Shown here: one piece after another, positions 17,760-27,148 of the stretch | Layout: each line of letters begins with the position of its first letter | How positions within the stretch are numbered: position 1 is the stretch's first letter | Assembly (NCBI GenBank): GCA_029432815.1 | Contig: JAROBA010000014.1 | Span: 1-64,000 of the forward strand | From: Pontiellaceae bacterium B1224 | GTDB lineage: Bacteria; Verrucomicrobiota; Kiritimatiellia; Kiritimatiellales; Pontiellaceae | Direction of reading: 5' to 3' | Length of the DNA stretch: 64,000 nt | Position numbers and translations under genes: made by a program | The notes under the pieces: generated by a model | Databases searched by the model: none | What the model was told of the DNA's origin: nothing | What the model saw: the letters and a program-made list of their open reading frames with translations, nothing else

Positions 17760-17787
17760 TTGACTCGCTTTTCGATATGCTTATAGT
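17760..17787 (+). promoter_or_regulatory. Candidate promoter of pgk
   Basis: TTGACT (17760-17765) and TATAGT (17782-17787), 16 bases apart, 45 bases before the pgk start. Confidence 0.5.
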
Positions 17788-17832
17788 CAGCGGCTTATTT
17801 CCGAATTCGTATAATCCTAAAGGAGTTAAACC

Positions 17833-19032
17833 ATGAATAAACTGACGATCAAAGACCTCGACGTTCAGGGCAAGCGCGTCCTGATGCGCGTAGACTTCAA
17901 CGTACCCGTGAAAGACGGCGTTGTGGGCGACGACACCCGAATCACCGCCGCACTTCCTTCCATCAACTATGTGCTCGAAAACGGTGGATCCCTCGTGCTG
18001 ATGAGCCACTGCGGACGCCCGAAAGGCGAAAAGAACATGGAATTCACCCTCAAGCCGGCCGCTGATCGCCTGGCCGAGCTGGTGGATGCCAAAGTTACCC
18101 TCGCTCCCGATGTGATCGGTCCCGAAGTGAAAACGCTGGTCGACGGCCTGAAAGCCGGCGAAATCCTCGTGCTTGAAAACGTTCGCTTCTATAAAGAAGA
18201 AGAAGGCAAAGGCTGCACCGCTGAAGAGCAGGATGCCTTTGCGAAAGAACTCGCTTCCTTCGGCGATGTCTATGTTTCCGACGCCTTCGGCACAGCGCAC
18301 CGCGCCCACGCCTCCATGGCCGTTGTCACCAAATATGTCGACCAATGTGCGGCCGGCTTCCTGCTCGAAAAGGAAATCGAATATCTCGGTAAAACCCTCG
18401 AAGCTCCGGAAAAACCGTTTGTTGCCATCATCGGCGGCGCCAAGATTTCCGGAAAAATCGACGTCGTCATCAATCTGATGGACAAGTGCGACAAGATTCT
18501 CATCGGCGGCGGAATGGCCTACACCTTCTACAAAGCCCAGGGCAAAGCCATCGGCGGATCTCTGGTTGAGGACGACAAAGTTGAACTCGCCGCTTCGATT
18601 CTGAAACAGGCGGAAGAAAAAGGCGTTGAGTTTCTCCTGCCGGTCGACAACACCGTTGCGGATGCTTTCTCGGCCGACGCCAACGTTAAAGTAGTTGGCG
18701 ATTCCATCGAAGACGGTTGGATGGCACTGGACATCGGTCCGAAAACCATCGAGCTCTACTGCGATGCCGTGGCCAATGCCAAAACCGTCGTTTGGAACGG
18801 CCCGATGGGCTGCTTCGAAATGAAGCCGTTTGCGGCTGGAACCTTCTCCGTATGCGAAGCGGTTGCCAAGTCCGACAGCATCAGCATCATTGGTGGTGGC
18901 GATTCTGTTGCTGCGGTAAACCTGTCCGGCGTAGCCGATCAGATGAGCCACGTTTCCACCGGCGGTGGTGCTTCCCTCGAATTCATGGAAGGCAAACAGC
19001 TCCCCGGCATTGTGGCTCTGACCGATAAATAA
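17833..19032 (+). CDS. pgk: Phosphoglycerate kinase
   Basis: 399 aa, full length. The N-terminal lobe starts with RVLMRVDFNVPVKDG and contains SHCGRPKGE. The C-terminal lobe has the nucleotide-binding VWNGPMGCFE and ends with STGGGASLEFMEGKQLPG. It transfers the phosphate of 1,3-bisphosphoglycerate to ADP in glycolysis. AAAGGAG precedes the start at normal spacing. Stands alone between hypothetical genes, with its own promoter and terminator. Confidence 0.98.
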   Translation: MNKLTIKDLDVQGKRVLMRVDFNVPVKDGVVGDDTRITAALPSINYVLENGGSLVLMSHCGRPKGEKNMEFTLKPAADRLAELVDAKVTLAPDVIGPEVKTLVDGLKAGEILVLENVRFYKEEEGKGCTAEEQDAFAKELASFGDVYVSDAFGTAHRAHASMAVVTKYVDQCAAGFLLEKEIEYLGKTLEAPEKPFVAIIGGAKISGKIDVVINLMDKCDKILIGGGMAYTFYKAQGKAIGGSLVEDDKVELAASILKQAEEKGVEFLLPVDNTVADAFSADANVKVVGDSIEDGWMALDIGPKTIELYCDAVANAKTVVWNGPMGCFEMKPFAAGTFSVCEAVAKSDSISIIGGGDSVAAVNLSGVADQMSHVSTGGGASLEFMEGKQLPGIVALTDK

Positions 19033-19042
19033 TCGGCCCGGC

Positions 19043-19057
19043 TTCCAATGATTGGAA
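19043..19057. repeat. Palindrome TTCCAANNNTTGGAA, exact copy 3
   Basis: Spacer TGA; 10 bases after the pgk stop and just before its terminator hairpin. Confidence 0.95.
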
Positions 19058-19060
19058 CGA

Positions 19061-19088
19061 GCCTCCGCAGCAATGCGGGGGCTTTTTT
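19061..19088 (+). terminator. Terminator of pgk
   Basis: Arms GCCTCCGC and GCGGGGGC (one G-T pair) with a six-base loop, then six T residues. Confidence 0.85.
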
Positions 19089-19131
19089 GTGTTCATGCCC
19101 CGCCTTTAACGGCGGTCGTCGAATCTGCGGA

Positions 19132-19146
19132 TTCCAAGCATTGGAA
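19132..19146. repeat. Palindrome TTCCAANNNTTGGAA, exact copy 4 (extended)
   Basis: Spacer GCA. The palindrome extends outward by A/A (mismatch) and TGCGG/CCGCA, spanning 19126-19152. Confidence 0.95.
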
Positions 19147-19220
19147 ACCGCATTTGTGCGACTTGGCGTGCGTGCGGCGCGATGGGGACATCGCAGCCCT
19201 ACCGGTGGCTTTTGTTGTGT

Positions 19221-19868
19221 TCATAGTTTAATTCGAAAGTGTCCGGTGATGGGGAAGTCGAAAAGTCGGTTTTCCTCGCGGGTGCCGGAGCCGATGTTAT
19301 GGATGACGAGGGGCGTCCCGTCAGCGGTCTTGCGGTCGCTGACGATCATGATGTGCGGTCGGTTTCCGACGGAGCAGGTGACGATGTCGCCGGGGAGATA
19401 GTCGGCGGGGGATTTGCTGATTGCGAGCCCGCAGCCTCGTCGCTTGAAAAAGGTGATTAAGTTCGGGACCCGGCGGTGATCGATATTTTTGTCGGGCTTT
19501 TTCAGTCCCCAGTTGGCGGGGTATTTTGAAAAGGCGCGCGACATATCCTCGTGAACCTCTTTTTGGAGGTCGAGTTGAAGGGCGTCGCGCAACGCGCGGA
19601 TCACGACGTCGGTGCAAACGCCGCGGTCGCGGGGGATATCCCCTCCGGGGTACGCGAGGCCGACGTACGCCGGGTCGTAAAAAACGGTGATCCCGATCTG
19701 CTCGCGGGCAGCGGTTACAATCGGGGAGACCGGTTTTGATTGCACGGGTTCTTGCGGCGCGGCGGGTTGCGACGGGGGAGGTGAATCCGGGGGCGAACCG
19801 CCGCAACCGCTTAAGAGGCTGACTGCAATGAGTATGAAGATGACGCAGGATTGAATGTACATTTGCAC
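19221..19868 (-). CDS. DUF1287 lipoprotein
   Basis: 215 aa. Lipoprotein signal peptide with LLSGC lipobox (Cys about 22), a Pro/Ser/Gln-rich linker (25-48), then a DUF1287 domain: ITVFYDPAYVGLAYPGGDIP, RGVCTDVVIRALR, NPxW-like tract and HIMIVSD. The conserved Cys and His match the papain/NlpC-like fold of this family, suggesting an envelope amidase or peptidase, though activity is not established. Convergent with pgk. Confidence 0.8.
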   Translation of the reverse strand: MQMYIQSCVIFILIAVSLLSGCGGSPPDSPPPSQPAAPQEPVQSKPVSPIVTAAREQIGITVFYDPAYVGLAYPGGDIPRDRGVCTDVVIRALRDALQLDLQKEVHEDMSRAFSKYPANWGLKKPDKNIDHRRVPNLITFFKRRGCGLAISKSPADYLPGDIVTCSVGNRPHIMIVSDRKTADGTPLVIHNIGSGTREENRLFDFPITGHFRIKL

Positions 19869-20253
19869 ATCATCATGACTTTTATTTTGAACTCCAGTTT
19901 TTTTAACACCTCATGGAGCACCCTTTTGCTGTTCCGATGTTTGGAAGTTCTGAAAACCCAACGGTCGAACTTTTTTTCTGTGCGATGATTACACTAGAAC
20001 CTCATGAAAAAATAAGATATATGTTTTCATAATTGCAACGCGTGTAATTTTCAGGGCCTTGTTGAATCGGGAGTGTTCAAAAGACGGGTGTTTTTTTTCA
20101 TGACGCGACAGTGATTATGCGCCCTGTCTGAGCGACGCGGGATCGGGTCGGCCCATGATACACGTGAGGTTGCTGAAAATAGTTTGCAATAAAACAGGGG
20201 GGTGGTGCGTCATGCTCGATTCTCCTGAAATTTGAATGGGAACGGGATATATT
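19869..20253. other. Long 5' region before the secretin operon
   Basis: No gene. It contains a one-mismatch palindrome copy (19932-19946), several T runs and A/T-rich stretches that may hold promoters for the divergent flanking genes. No clear -35/-10 pair or operator was found. Confidence 0.5.
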
Positions 20254-21636
20254 ATGAAAAAAAGCTTTCTATTATTGGTATGCACGGCGTCTGTTGCGGT
20301 GTTTGCTCAGCAATCCTCGGATACGGGAACTCAACGGCCTCGAGGTACTCGAGGTGAGGGTAATTCATCGTCGAGGGAGAGACGAAATTCAGATAATTCG
20401 CCGGGGGAGAATGCAGCCCCGAAGCCCGGGAGCGGGGCCTCGCAGGCGGAGAGAGAGGCATCGCCAGGCAATCAGGAAAACTTCGATCAGATTATGGGCA
20501 GTTTTTCCGAGCTGGCCATGAAGTTTTCAGAGAAGGAATCCAACAATATCGAAATGTTTGTTTACGAATGTAAACATGTGAGCGGGAAGTCCTTCAGTCA
20601 GGCCCTTGAACCGTTTCTTTCTGTCCATGGCGAGCTTTCCGATTTCGAAGATGCTGATCTGGTGATTATCTCCGATGAGCACGAGAATCTTGAAAAGCTT
20701 AAAGCCATTGCGGTCTCCATCGACCGGCCGATTCGTCAGGTCCTTGTTAGTGCGAATATTGTCGAATTTCAGATTACCGACGGTTTTGAGAAGGATATCA
20801 GCATGCAATACAATCAATTCCAGAACATGGATGAGCTGGTTCCTTTGCCGGGCGGTGGCGTGGCTTCCAGTGGTCTGAACTCCGAGTTTGCCTCGCGGAT
20901 AATGGATGCGATCGTACCTTCCGGCAGTAATCCGGCCAGCTTAAGCGGGAAATCGTCTTATATGCGATACAATGCGGATGAGCAGTCGATTTTTTCCGCA
21001 TTTCTCACCTTTCTCGAGACCGAAGGAAAGGCGCGGATTCTATCTTCGCCATCGTTGATTATGCGCCGGGGTCACACCGGCAATATTCTCTCGGGGGAGG
21101 ACATTCCGATTACCGCCGCCAATGTTGGTTCTGGAGGAACCTCGTATTCGGTGGAATACAAGTCCGTCGGGATCAAGCTGCGGGTTACGCCCGAATCTAT
21201 TTTTGACGACCGCGTTGTGCTCGAAGTCAGCCCGGAGGTTTCCAACATCATTCGTTACGAAGAGTCGAATGCGGGCCGTAATCCCGTGATCGCAATTCGT
21301 AATGCAAGCACGAGGCTCGAAATGAGCGATGCTGAAATGGTCTCCATTGGAGGACTCCTGCGCGAGGAAAAAATCGAAACGAAAAAACAGGTTCCGATCC
21401 TGGGTAGTATTCCGTTGATTGGATCGCTCTTCCGATCCAACAGCAGTGAAGAAGTTCGTTCACAGCTCGTTATTTTTCTTACGGTTAACGTGGTTGATCC
21501 GGCGGATTTAAATGCGGACACGGTCAACCCCCGTAAGGTTCCGGAGGAGTTGCGGGAAATAATTGATGCCACGCAAAAATCGATTCCGGATAAGGAGCGT
21601 TCGATCTCCAGTGACGCAGCTCTGTGGTTCAAATAA
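20254..21636 (+). CDS. Short secretin-family outer-membrane channel
   Basis: 460 aa from ATG 20254, chosen because it opens a clean signal peptide (MKKSFLLLVCTASVAVFAQ). Residues 25-70 are low-complexity Ser/Arg/Gly. One N-domain of secretin type follows (about 90-175), with ADLVIISDEHENLEKLKAIA then VSIDRPIRQVLVSANIVEFQ. The C-terminal secretin barrel domain (190-430) has YKSVGIKLRVTPES and QVPILGSIPLIGSLFRS. It is much shorter than GspD or PilQ, lacking extra N-domains. It lies 12 bases before the MacA-like gene, so it probably provides the outer-membrane pore for that exporter. Confidence 0.88.
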   Translation: MKKSFLLLVCTASVAVFAQQSSDTGTQRPRGTRGEGNSSSRERRNSDNSPGENAAPKPGSGASQAEREASPGNQENFDQIMGSFSELAMKFSEKESNNIEMFVYECKHVSGKSFSQALEPFLSVHGELSDFEDADLVIISDEHENLEKLKAIAVSIDRPIRQVLVSANIVEFQITDGFEKDISMQYNQFQNMDELVPLPGGGVASSGLNSEFASRIMDAIVPSGSNPASLSGKSSYMRYNADEQSIFSAFLTFLETEGKARILSSPSLIMRRGHTGNILSGEDIPITAANVGSGGTSYSVEYKSVGIKLRVTPESIFDDRVVLEVSPEVSNIIRYEESNAGRNPVIAIRNASTRLEMSDAEMVSIGGLLREEKIETKKQVPILGSIPLIGSLFRSNSSEEVRSQLVIFLTVNVVDPADLNADTVNPRKVPEELREIIDATQKSIPDKERSISSDAALWFK

Positions 21637-21648
21637 GACGGGAAACGC

Positions 21649-23130
21649 ATGAAACCGGATTGTATTAAATTTAAACATGGCCTGCTCATCGCCTTGGTGC
21701 CTTGTCTGTTCGCTGCGGGATGCAGCAAGAGCAGTAAAAAGGAGACCGAGCAACCCGATCAGGTCTACGAAGTGGTCCGAGGCGATTTTAACATTGTCAT
21801 CACCGTCAACGGGGTGCTCGATGCGGTCAAGCGTTACATCGTCAGCGCACCCTCCATTTCGAAGCAGGGGCTTGATATTATTTATGCCGTACCGGATCAG
21901 ACGGTTCTGAAAAAGGGAGATTTAATCGTCGAGTTTTCTGACGAGAGCTATCTTGATGAGCTCGAAGATCAGAGCATTAAAATCGAAGAGGCTGAAAAAA
22001 ACCTGATGATTCTGCAGCAGGACTATCAGATGAAAATCGCAGAAATCGTCAGCTCCATTAAAAGCGCGACCGATAGTCACCGCATCAGCGTTGAGGCGTA
22101 CGAGAAATATGTGAAAGAAGACGCGCCGCTGGCAAAGACCACCTTCCAGAAGGAGTTGGCGACGGCCCGGGAGAATGTGGAGAACGAAGAGGAAAATCTG
22201 GCCGCGCTTAAAGCTAATCTACTCTCCGCCTCGATGGGCGATGAAGAAGCCAGTCAGAAGCTTGAAGGCGAGGTGGAAACTTCGGAAAAGAAAATCGAGG
22301 ATCTGGAGAGTGCAAAGGAAAAGGCCTCCTATAACCTTCGGATGTTCAAACAGTACACCTTTCCCCAGCAGGCCCGAAAACTTGAACAGGCTCAGGTGAA
22401 GGCGGAGATGGACCTGAAAAATGAGCTTGTGAAATCGGCCGCACAGCGCGTGCAGCTGGAAGGAAAAATTCAAACGCAGACCCGATTGCTCAGTAGTCTG
22501 GTACAGCAGAAAAATGATCTGATCAGCAATATTGAAATGTTGAAGGTCACGGCCCCTGTGGACGGTACCATTTCCTATGGCGATCCCAATCCCCGCCGCC
22601 GCAGTCAGGAGCAGAAAGAAATTATTGTCGGAGCCAACATGAACCGGAATGAGGTGATCGGCAGTATTCCCGATATGAGCCAGCTCATCGTTAATGTGGA
22701 CATCCCGGAGATTTCTCGGTCGAAAATCAGTCAGGGAACGCGTGCTGAAATGCGGATCAAGGCATTTCCAAACCTGCACTTGTCCGGCGTGGTGGACCGT
22801 ATTGCCGATATGGCGTCCAACCTGCAGTATTGGGACCGGGGAAGTCCGAAAATTTATCCGACGGTGATCAGTCTGGATCAGAATGATGCAATACTTCGCC
22901 CAGGCATGACCGTCGAAGTTGATATGATTTCCGAAATCATTTCCGATGTCATTTACGTTCCGGTCGAAGCGCTTTATGTGAAAGAGGGCAATATCTATTG
23001 CAACCTCAAAAAGTCGGTTTCAACGGAAGAGCGCCAAGTCACTATCGGCCGTAGTTCCAGCAGTTATGTGGAGATTCTGGAAGGGCTTAAGGAAGGGGAT
23101 CACGTTCTTTTGAGCCGGGAGGAATCGTAA
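21649..23130 (+). CDS. MacA/HlyD-like periplasmic adaptor lipoprotein
   Basis: 493 aa. N-terminal lipoprotein-like signal (FAAGCSKS). The first half of the lipoyl/barrel-sandwich domain is followed by an unusually long coiled coil (about 105-295, Glu/Lys/Ala-rich). The second lipoyl half (KVTAPVDGTISYGDPN) and beta-barrel domains follow (VDIPEISRSKISQG, then VPVEALYVKEG). It should bridge an inner-membrane ABC transporter to an outer-membrane channel. The long hairpin fits a partner with a wide periplasmic vestibule such as a secretin. Confidence 0.88.
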   Translation: MKPDCIKFKHGLLIALVPCLFAAGCSKSSKKETEQPDQVYEVVRGDFNIVITVNGVLDAVKRYIVSAPSISKQGLDIIYAVPDQTVLKKGDLIVEFSDESYLDELEDQSIKIEEAEKNLMILQQDYQMKIAEIVSSIKSATDSHRISVEAYEKYVKEDAPLAKTTFQKELATARENVENEEENLAALKANLLSASMGDEEASQKLEGEVETSEKKIEDLESAKEKASYNLRMFKQYTFPQQARKLEQAQVKAEMDLKNELVKSAAQRVQLEGKIQTQTRLLSSLVQQKNDLISNIEMLKVTAPVDGTISYGDPNPRRRSQEQKEIIVGANMNRNEVIGSIPDMSQLIVNVDIPEISRSKISQGTRAEMRIKAFPNLHLSGVVDRIADMASNLQYWDRGSPKIYPTVISLDQNDAILRPGMTVEVDMISEIISDVIYVPVEALYVKEGNIYCNLKKSVSTEERQVTIGRSSSSYVEILEGLKEGDHVLLSREES

Positions 23131-23131
23131 A

Positions 23132-23803
23132 TTGAGCTTGATTCAGTTACAGGGAATCAGCCGGGTCTACGGAAGCGGGCCCGCTGCTGTGCATGCCCTG
23201 CGCCCCGCCAACTTAAGCATCGAGGAAGGTACCTTTGTTGCCATTTACGGAGCTTCGGGTTCCGGCAAATCCACCATGCTCAACATGCTCGGGCTGTTGG
23301 ATGAACCCTCGGGGGGGGATTATTTCCTCGAAGGTCGTAATGTGGCAAAACTGACCGATGCCGCCCGTTCTGAAATCCGATGCCGGGAAATCGGTATTGT
23401 CTTTCAGTCGTTCAACCTGTTTCCCCATTTTTCAATTCTCGAAAACGTCTGCATGCCGATGCGCTTCGCCGGAGCCGAGCGGCGGGAGATGAAGGATCGT
23501 GCGGCAGAGCTGCTGGCTCGTGTCGGTTTGAGCGATCGCCTTACGCACAGCCCCTCGCAGCTTTCCGGCGGACAATGCCAGCGCGTGGCCATTGCCCGAG
23601 CACTTGCGAACCGGCCCGCCGTAATTCTTGCAGACGAACCGACCGGTAATCTTGATGTGAAAACAGGGGATGAAATCCTTGGTGTTTTTCATGAACTGGT
23701 GGATGAAGGTCACACCGTCATCATGGTCACACACAACGCCGAGTACGAAAAAGAAGTTCAGCGAGTCATAGAACTCAACGACGGAAACGTGGTGCGCCAA
23801 TGA
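23132..23803 (+). CDS. MacB-type ABC transporter ATPase
   Basis: 223 aa starting at TTG 23132, one base after the adaptor stop, with GGGAGG upstream. Walker [11 protein letters not shown]-loop [12 protein letters not shown], signature [15 protein letters not shown], Walker [13 protein letters not shown] and the switch His in MVTHNAEYE. The MacB/LolD subclass is indicated by the length and the ADEPTGNLD wording. Overlaps the permease gene by 4 bases (ATGA). Confidence 0.93.
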   Translation: MSLIQLQGISRVYGSGPAAVHALRPANLSIEEGTFVAIYGASGSGKSTMLNMLGLLDEPSGGDYFLEGRNVAKLTDAARSEIRCREIGIVFQSFNLFPHFSILENVCMPMRFAGAERREMKDRAAELLARVGLSDRLTHSPSQLSGGQCQRVAIARALANRPAVILADEPTGNLDVKTGDEILGVFHELVDEGHTVIMVTHNAEYEKEVQRVIELNDGNVVRQ

Positions 23804-25020
23804 GTTTTTTCTACAATGTAGAATCCACCTGGCTCAGCCTGAAGCATCACGCTTTCCGCTCTCTGCTAGCCATGCTTGGCGTTGTGCTCGGTGTGGCTGC
23901 GGTGGTCGGTATGCTGGCGGTGAGCGAAGGGGCGCGTGTTGAGTCGGTCGAACGGATTCAGCGGCAGGGTGTGGATAACATTATCCTGCACTCAGAGCGG
24001 CCTCAGGCAAATGTCACCGGCGGGGAAAATATCTATTTCTACGGAATTACCACCGAGGATATTGAGCACTTTAACACCGTTTTTGATAACGTTAAAAAGG
24101 TTGTTCCGGTGGTGGAACTTCATCGGACCATTTACGCAGACGGAAAACCGACGGACGTGGGTCTGATGGGTGTGGGCCCGGACTTTATGAAAATATCCCG
24201 CTCGCAAAATGCCGACTCACGCGGCCGCTGGATTTCTGAAGCAGATGGAGTCACGGCCTCGCTGGTCTGTTCGGTGGGGGTCGATGCGGCCCGTCAGATT
24301 TTCGGATTGGAAGATCCGCTGGGAGGGACGATCTCAGTTTCCGGATCTGCGTTCGAGGTGGTGGGACTGCTTGATAACCCGTTGCGCTCTAAACTGGCCG
24401 GCAAACACGATATCAATAATCTGGTATATGTTGATTATGAAACGCTGCTCTCGATTTATAACCGGGGTACCCTCCAGGTGGTCGCTGACTATGTCTATGT
24501 GCAGGTCGATGACCTGACGTATCTGAAGAACACCGCCGACCGCATTCGGACCTATTTGGCGGAAACACACGATTTACCCGACTACACCATCAGTGTTCCC
24601 TACGAACTGCTCCTCGCGGAGCAGGCCACCCAGCGTGTCTTTGCAGTCGTTATGGGATCCATCGCCGCCATTTCATTGCTGGTCGGCGGTATTGGCATCA
24701 TGAACATCATGCTCGCCAATATCTACGAGCGAACCAAAGAAATCGGAACCCTGCGCGCCCTCGGTGCCCAGCGGAAGACCATTCTTGCTCAGTTCCTTTT
24801 TGAAGCGGTTACTCTCACTGGAGTCGGCGGTGTGGTTGGTGTTGCCATCGGCTTTCTGATCGCCATGCTTATTAAATATTCGGCGGGCATGCCCACTATT
24901 GTCACGCCCGGCAGTGTCATCGTTGCCCTGAGCGTTTCCATTCTGACCGGAATCATCTTCGGAACCCATCCCGCGTGGAAAGCGGCAAACCTGAGCCCGA
25001 TCGAAGCCCTGCGGCGTTAA
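23800..25020 (+). CDS. MacB/FtsX-type ABC permease
   Basis: 406 aa. An N-terminal membrane helix (about 18-40) with LAMLGVVLGVAAVVGML is followed by a large MacB_PCD periplasmic domain (45-270). Three C-terminal helices follow, with the family signature LLVGGIGIMNIMLANIYERTKEIGTLRALGA and a terminal NLSPIEALRR. Works by mechanotransmission with the upstream ATPase. Last gene of the secretin-adaptor-ATPase-permease operon. Confidence 0.93.
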   Translation: MSFFYNVESTWLSLKHHAFRSLLAMLGVVLGVAAVVGMLAVSEGARVESVERIQRQGVDNIILHSERPQANVTGGENIYFYGITTEDIEHFNTVFDNVKKVVPVVELHRTIYADGKPTDVGLMGVGPDFMKISRSQNADSRGRWISEADGVTASLVCSVGVDAARQIFGLEDPLGGTISVSGSAFEVVGLLDNPLRSKLAGKHDINNLVYVDYETLLSIYNRGTLQVVADYVYVQVDDLTYLKNTADRIRTYLAETHDLPDYTISVPYELLLAEQATQRVFAVVMGSIAAISLLVGGIGIMNIMLANIYERTKEIGTLRALGAQRKTILAQFLFEAVTLTGVGGVVGVAIGFLIAMLIKYSAGMPTIVTPGSVIVALSVSILTGIIFGTHPAWKAANLSPIEALRR

Positions 25021-25041
25021 GGTTGCAAATGCGAGGCAGCT

Positions 25042-25530
25042 CTATCGACGCAGGTAGAGCTTTGCGCAGCCAATGGCATCGGACAGTGCTTCGTGGTGGG
25101 TGAGCGGAATCCCGAGGCGTTCGCAACAACTGTTCAGTCTATACGGAACATACCCTTTAGCTTTGTAAATACGCATTGTGCATTCCCATCGATCGGCCAG
25201 ACCGAGCTCGCCATAATACAGATCGTAGTATTCCATCGTGCGCTTTAGCACCGAACGGTCGAACACTTCGTTGTGAGCAACCAGTGTACGGTTCTGCAGG
25301 CGTATCCGTATTTCCGGATAGAGCCGATCAAACGTAGGCGCGTTGACCGTGTCCCTGGGATGAATACCGTGGACGGCAATATTCATCCCGAAATACTGAT
25401 TTCCCGGAGGTTGAATCAGCGAATAATACTCTTCTGTAATTTTCCCGTTTTCCACGGTTACAATTCCCACGGCGCATGCGCTGTCGCGCTTGCCCGTAGC
25501 GGTTTCAAAATCGATGGCGGTAAAATTCAT
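25042..25530 (-). CDS. DnaQ-like 3'-5' exonuclease
   Basis: 162 aa, a single DEDDh exonuclease domain. The first motif is FTAIDFETA (Asp7, Glu9), the second AHNEVFDRSVL (near 85-95), and the last has HHEALSDAIGCAKL with the His and Asp. It resembles stand-alone epsilon-like proofreading or repair exonucleases. Convergent with the permease gene, separated by 21 bases. Confidence 0.85.
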   Translation of the reverse strand: MNFTAIDFETATGKRDSACAVGIVTVENGKITEEYYSLIQPPGNQYFGMNIAVHGIHPRDTVNAPTFDRLYPEIRIRLQNRTLVAHNEVFDRSVLKRTMEYYDLYYGELGLADRWECTMRIYKAKGYVPYRLNSCCERLGIPLTHHEALSDAIGCAKLYLRR

Positions 25531-25613
25531 CAGGACAACGTAGCGACTTACAGCAGGCGCGGCAATACGCAGTTATCTAAACGAGAACCGGTTTTAAAGA
25601 TCACCAATGGCGG

Positions 25614-25693
25614 TGGAGGGTCAGCGGTCTCGCTGACTCATTCTGTGCGGGCGGCGGCCGCTGAGTCCAGCATCCCTCCATTTTTATGGAGGG
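25614..25693. repeat. Nested palindromes in the exonuclease/AsmA spacer
   Basis: TGGAGGG (25614-25620) pairs with CCCTCCA (25674-25680). Inside it GTCAGCG/CGCTGAC (25620-25637) form a perfect hairpin. CCCTCCAT/ATGGAGGG (25674-25693, loop TTTT) form another. Looks like a small mobile palindromic repeat or structured leader; no T run for termination. Confidence 0.6.
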
Positions 25694-25760
25694 TCGGAAA
25701 AATAACTGAATCCTTCGGTGGATTAATGGGTTGAGTGTTGTATTCTTTTTGTCCGTGACT

Positions 25761-27137
25761 ATGAAAGCGACATTTAAAGTATTTGGTTCAATTGTTGCGC
25801 TGGGATTGGTGATTCTGGCGGTTTCCCATGTGGTGATGCTGTATGGATTGACAAAGGCGATGCGCGATGTGGTGCTGCCGCGGCTCAAGGAGGAAACGGG
25901 GATTGATGCGCAGGTGGGGCGGCTCTCGATTAATGTGGCGGCGGGGATGCTCTATTTAGACGATATTGAAGTCCGCAACCCGGAAGGTTTTCTGCTCGAA
26001 AATTTGGCATCGGTCGAGCGTATTGAAGTTGAGCTGGATGTAAAATCGCTGTTCCGGCAGAAGCCGCTGATCATTAAAAATGTGGAGGTGGAAAATACGC
26101 TGGTGAATGTGATTCGCAACAAAGACGGCGAAATCAATCTCACGAAACTGCAGGAGCAGATGCCGTTGCCGGTCGAACCCGCCGAATCGCAGCAGGTTCC
26201 AGAGCCTGGAAAACAACCGCCGGAAAAAGTTCCAACCCCTGGAACATCCGTTCCGGTTGAAGACGCAAAGCCGTTGCCTGAGCTGCTGTTTGAACGGTTG
26301 TTGTGCAATGCGACGGTTCGGTATGTAGACTTTAAACTCAATGAACTCGATATTGCGTTGCAGTTGAATCTGAAGGCGGTCAACCTTTCAACGCTCTCCG
26401 ATCCGGAAGCGGCCTGGGGGGCTGCAACTGTTTCGGGAGCACTGGGAAATGATCGGAACAGCTATAAAACAGATTTGAGCCTGCGGCTCGCCCCGATCCG
26501 CGACACGGAAATCTGGTCGTTCGATCTGACTGGCCGGGTGATGGAAATTGACCCGCGTTCGCTGGACTCGCTGTATAAACGGGCAGGCATCCGCACGGCG
26601 CCGTTCGGGATTGAACCGCAATTTTATTGCCGCGAAAACCAGTTTGCTAATTCGCAGGTCAGTATTGCGATGCAAAATATTCAACTGGAAGAAAAGCTGT
26701 CGCGACAGTTGGGTGGCATGGGATCAATTGATCAATTGAATGTTACCGCGCCAGTTACGGGCACGCTTTATGAACCGCAAGTGGATCTGCAAGGGGCGCT
26801 GATGTCGGCGATCGGCGGGAATACGCGGTCGTTGCTCGATGCGTGGATTCGGGGGCAGGTTGAAAAGCAGGTCGGTGAGGGCGATCCGAATGCTTCTGTG
26901 ACGGATGCGGCGGTGGAGGCTTTGGCGAAAGAAGTTCCGGAGATTGGAAAAAGTGAGACCGCAAAGAAGGTTTTAAAGGATTTGGCAGGCGGAGGCACTT
27001 CCGCTACAAACGCGCCTGCCCCGATCAATTCCGATACGATTGTTGAAATTCTCGGCGAGACGGTGGATGAAATCGGCGAAAATGAAGAGCTCAAAAGTGA
27101 GCTGAAAAACCTGGGGAAATGGCTGTTCGGAGAATAG
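25761..27137 (+). CDS. AsmA-like inner-membrane-anchored protein
   Basis: 458 aa from ATG 25761, which opens directly into the membrane helix; an upstream TTG at 25731 would add ten residues. One N-terminal membrane helix (about 5-27) is followed by an AsmA-type start domain (TGIDAQVGRLSINVAAGMLY, then LDDIEVRNPEGF). A Pro/Glu-rich linker (about 145-175) leads to a beta-rich middle and a helical C-terminus. AsmA-like proteins are thought to help move lipids to the outer membrane. Its location directly before plsY and gpsA, phospholipid precursor genes, fits this. Confidence 0.75.
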   Translation: MKATFKVFGSIVALGLVILAVSHVVMLYGLTKAMRDVVLPRLKEETGIDAQVGRLSINVAAGMLYLDDIEVRNPEGFLLENLASVERIEVELDVKSLFRQKPLIIKNVEVENTLVNVIRNKDGEINLTKLQEQMPLPVEPAESQQVPEPGKQPPEKVPTPGTSVPVEDAKPLPELLFERLLCNATVRYVDFKLNELDIALQLNLKAVNLSTLSDPEAAWGAATVSGALGNDRNSYKTDLSLRLAPIRDTEIWSFDLTGRVMEIDPRSLDSLYKRAGIRTAPFGIEPQFYCRENQFANSQVSIAMQNIQLEEKLSRQLGGMGSIDQLNVTAPVTGTLYEPQVDLQGALMSAIGGNTRSLLDAWIRGQVEKQVGEGDPNASVTDAAVEALAKEVPEIGKSETAKKVLKDLAGGGTSATNAPAPINSDTIVEILGETVDEIGENEELKSELKNLGKWLFGE

Positions 27138-27148
27138 CCGGAACTTTT

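Noticed and set aside
17599-18951. 450-codon open frame on the minus strand across pgk
   Set aside because: Shadow of pgk caused by its codon bias; no start context and no recognisable protein.
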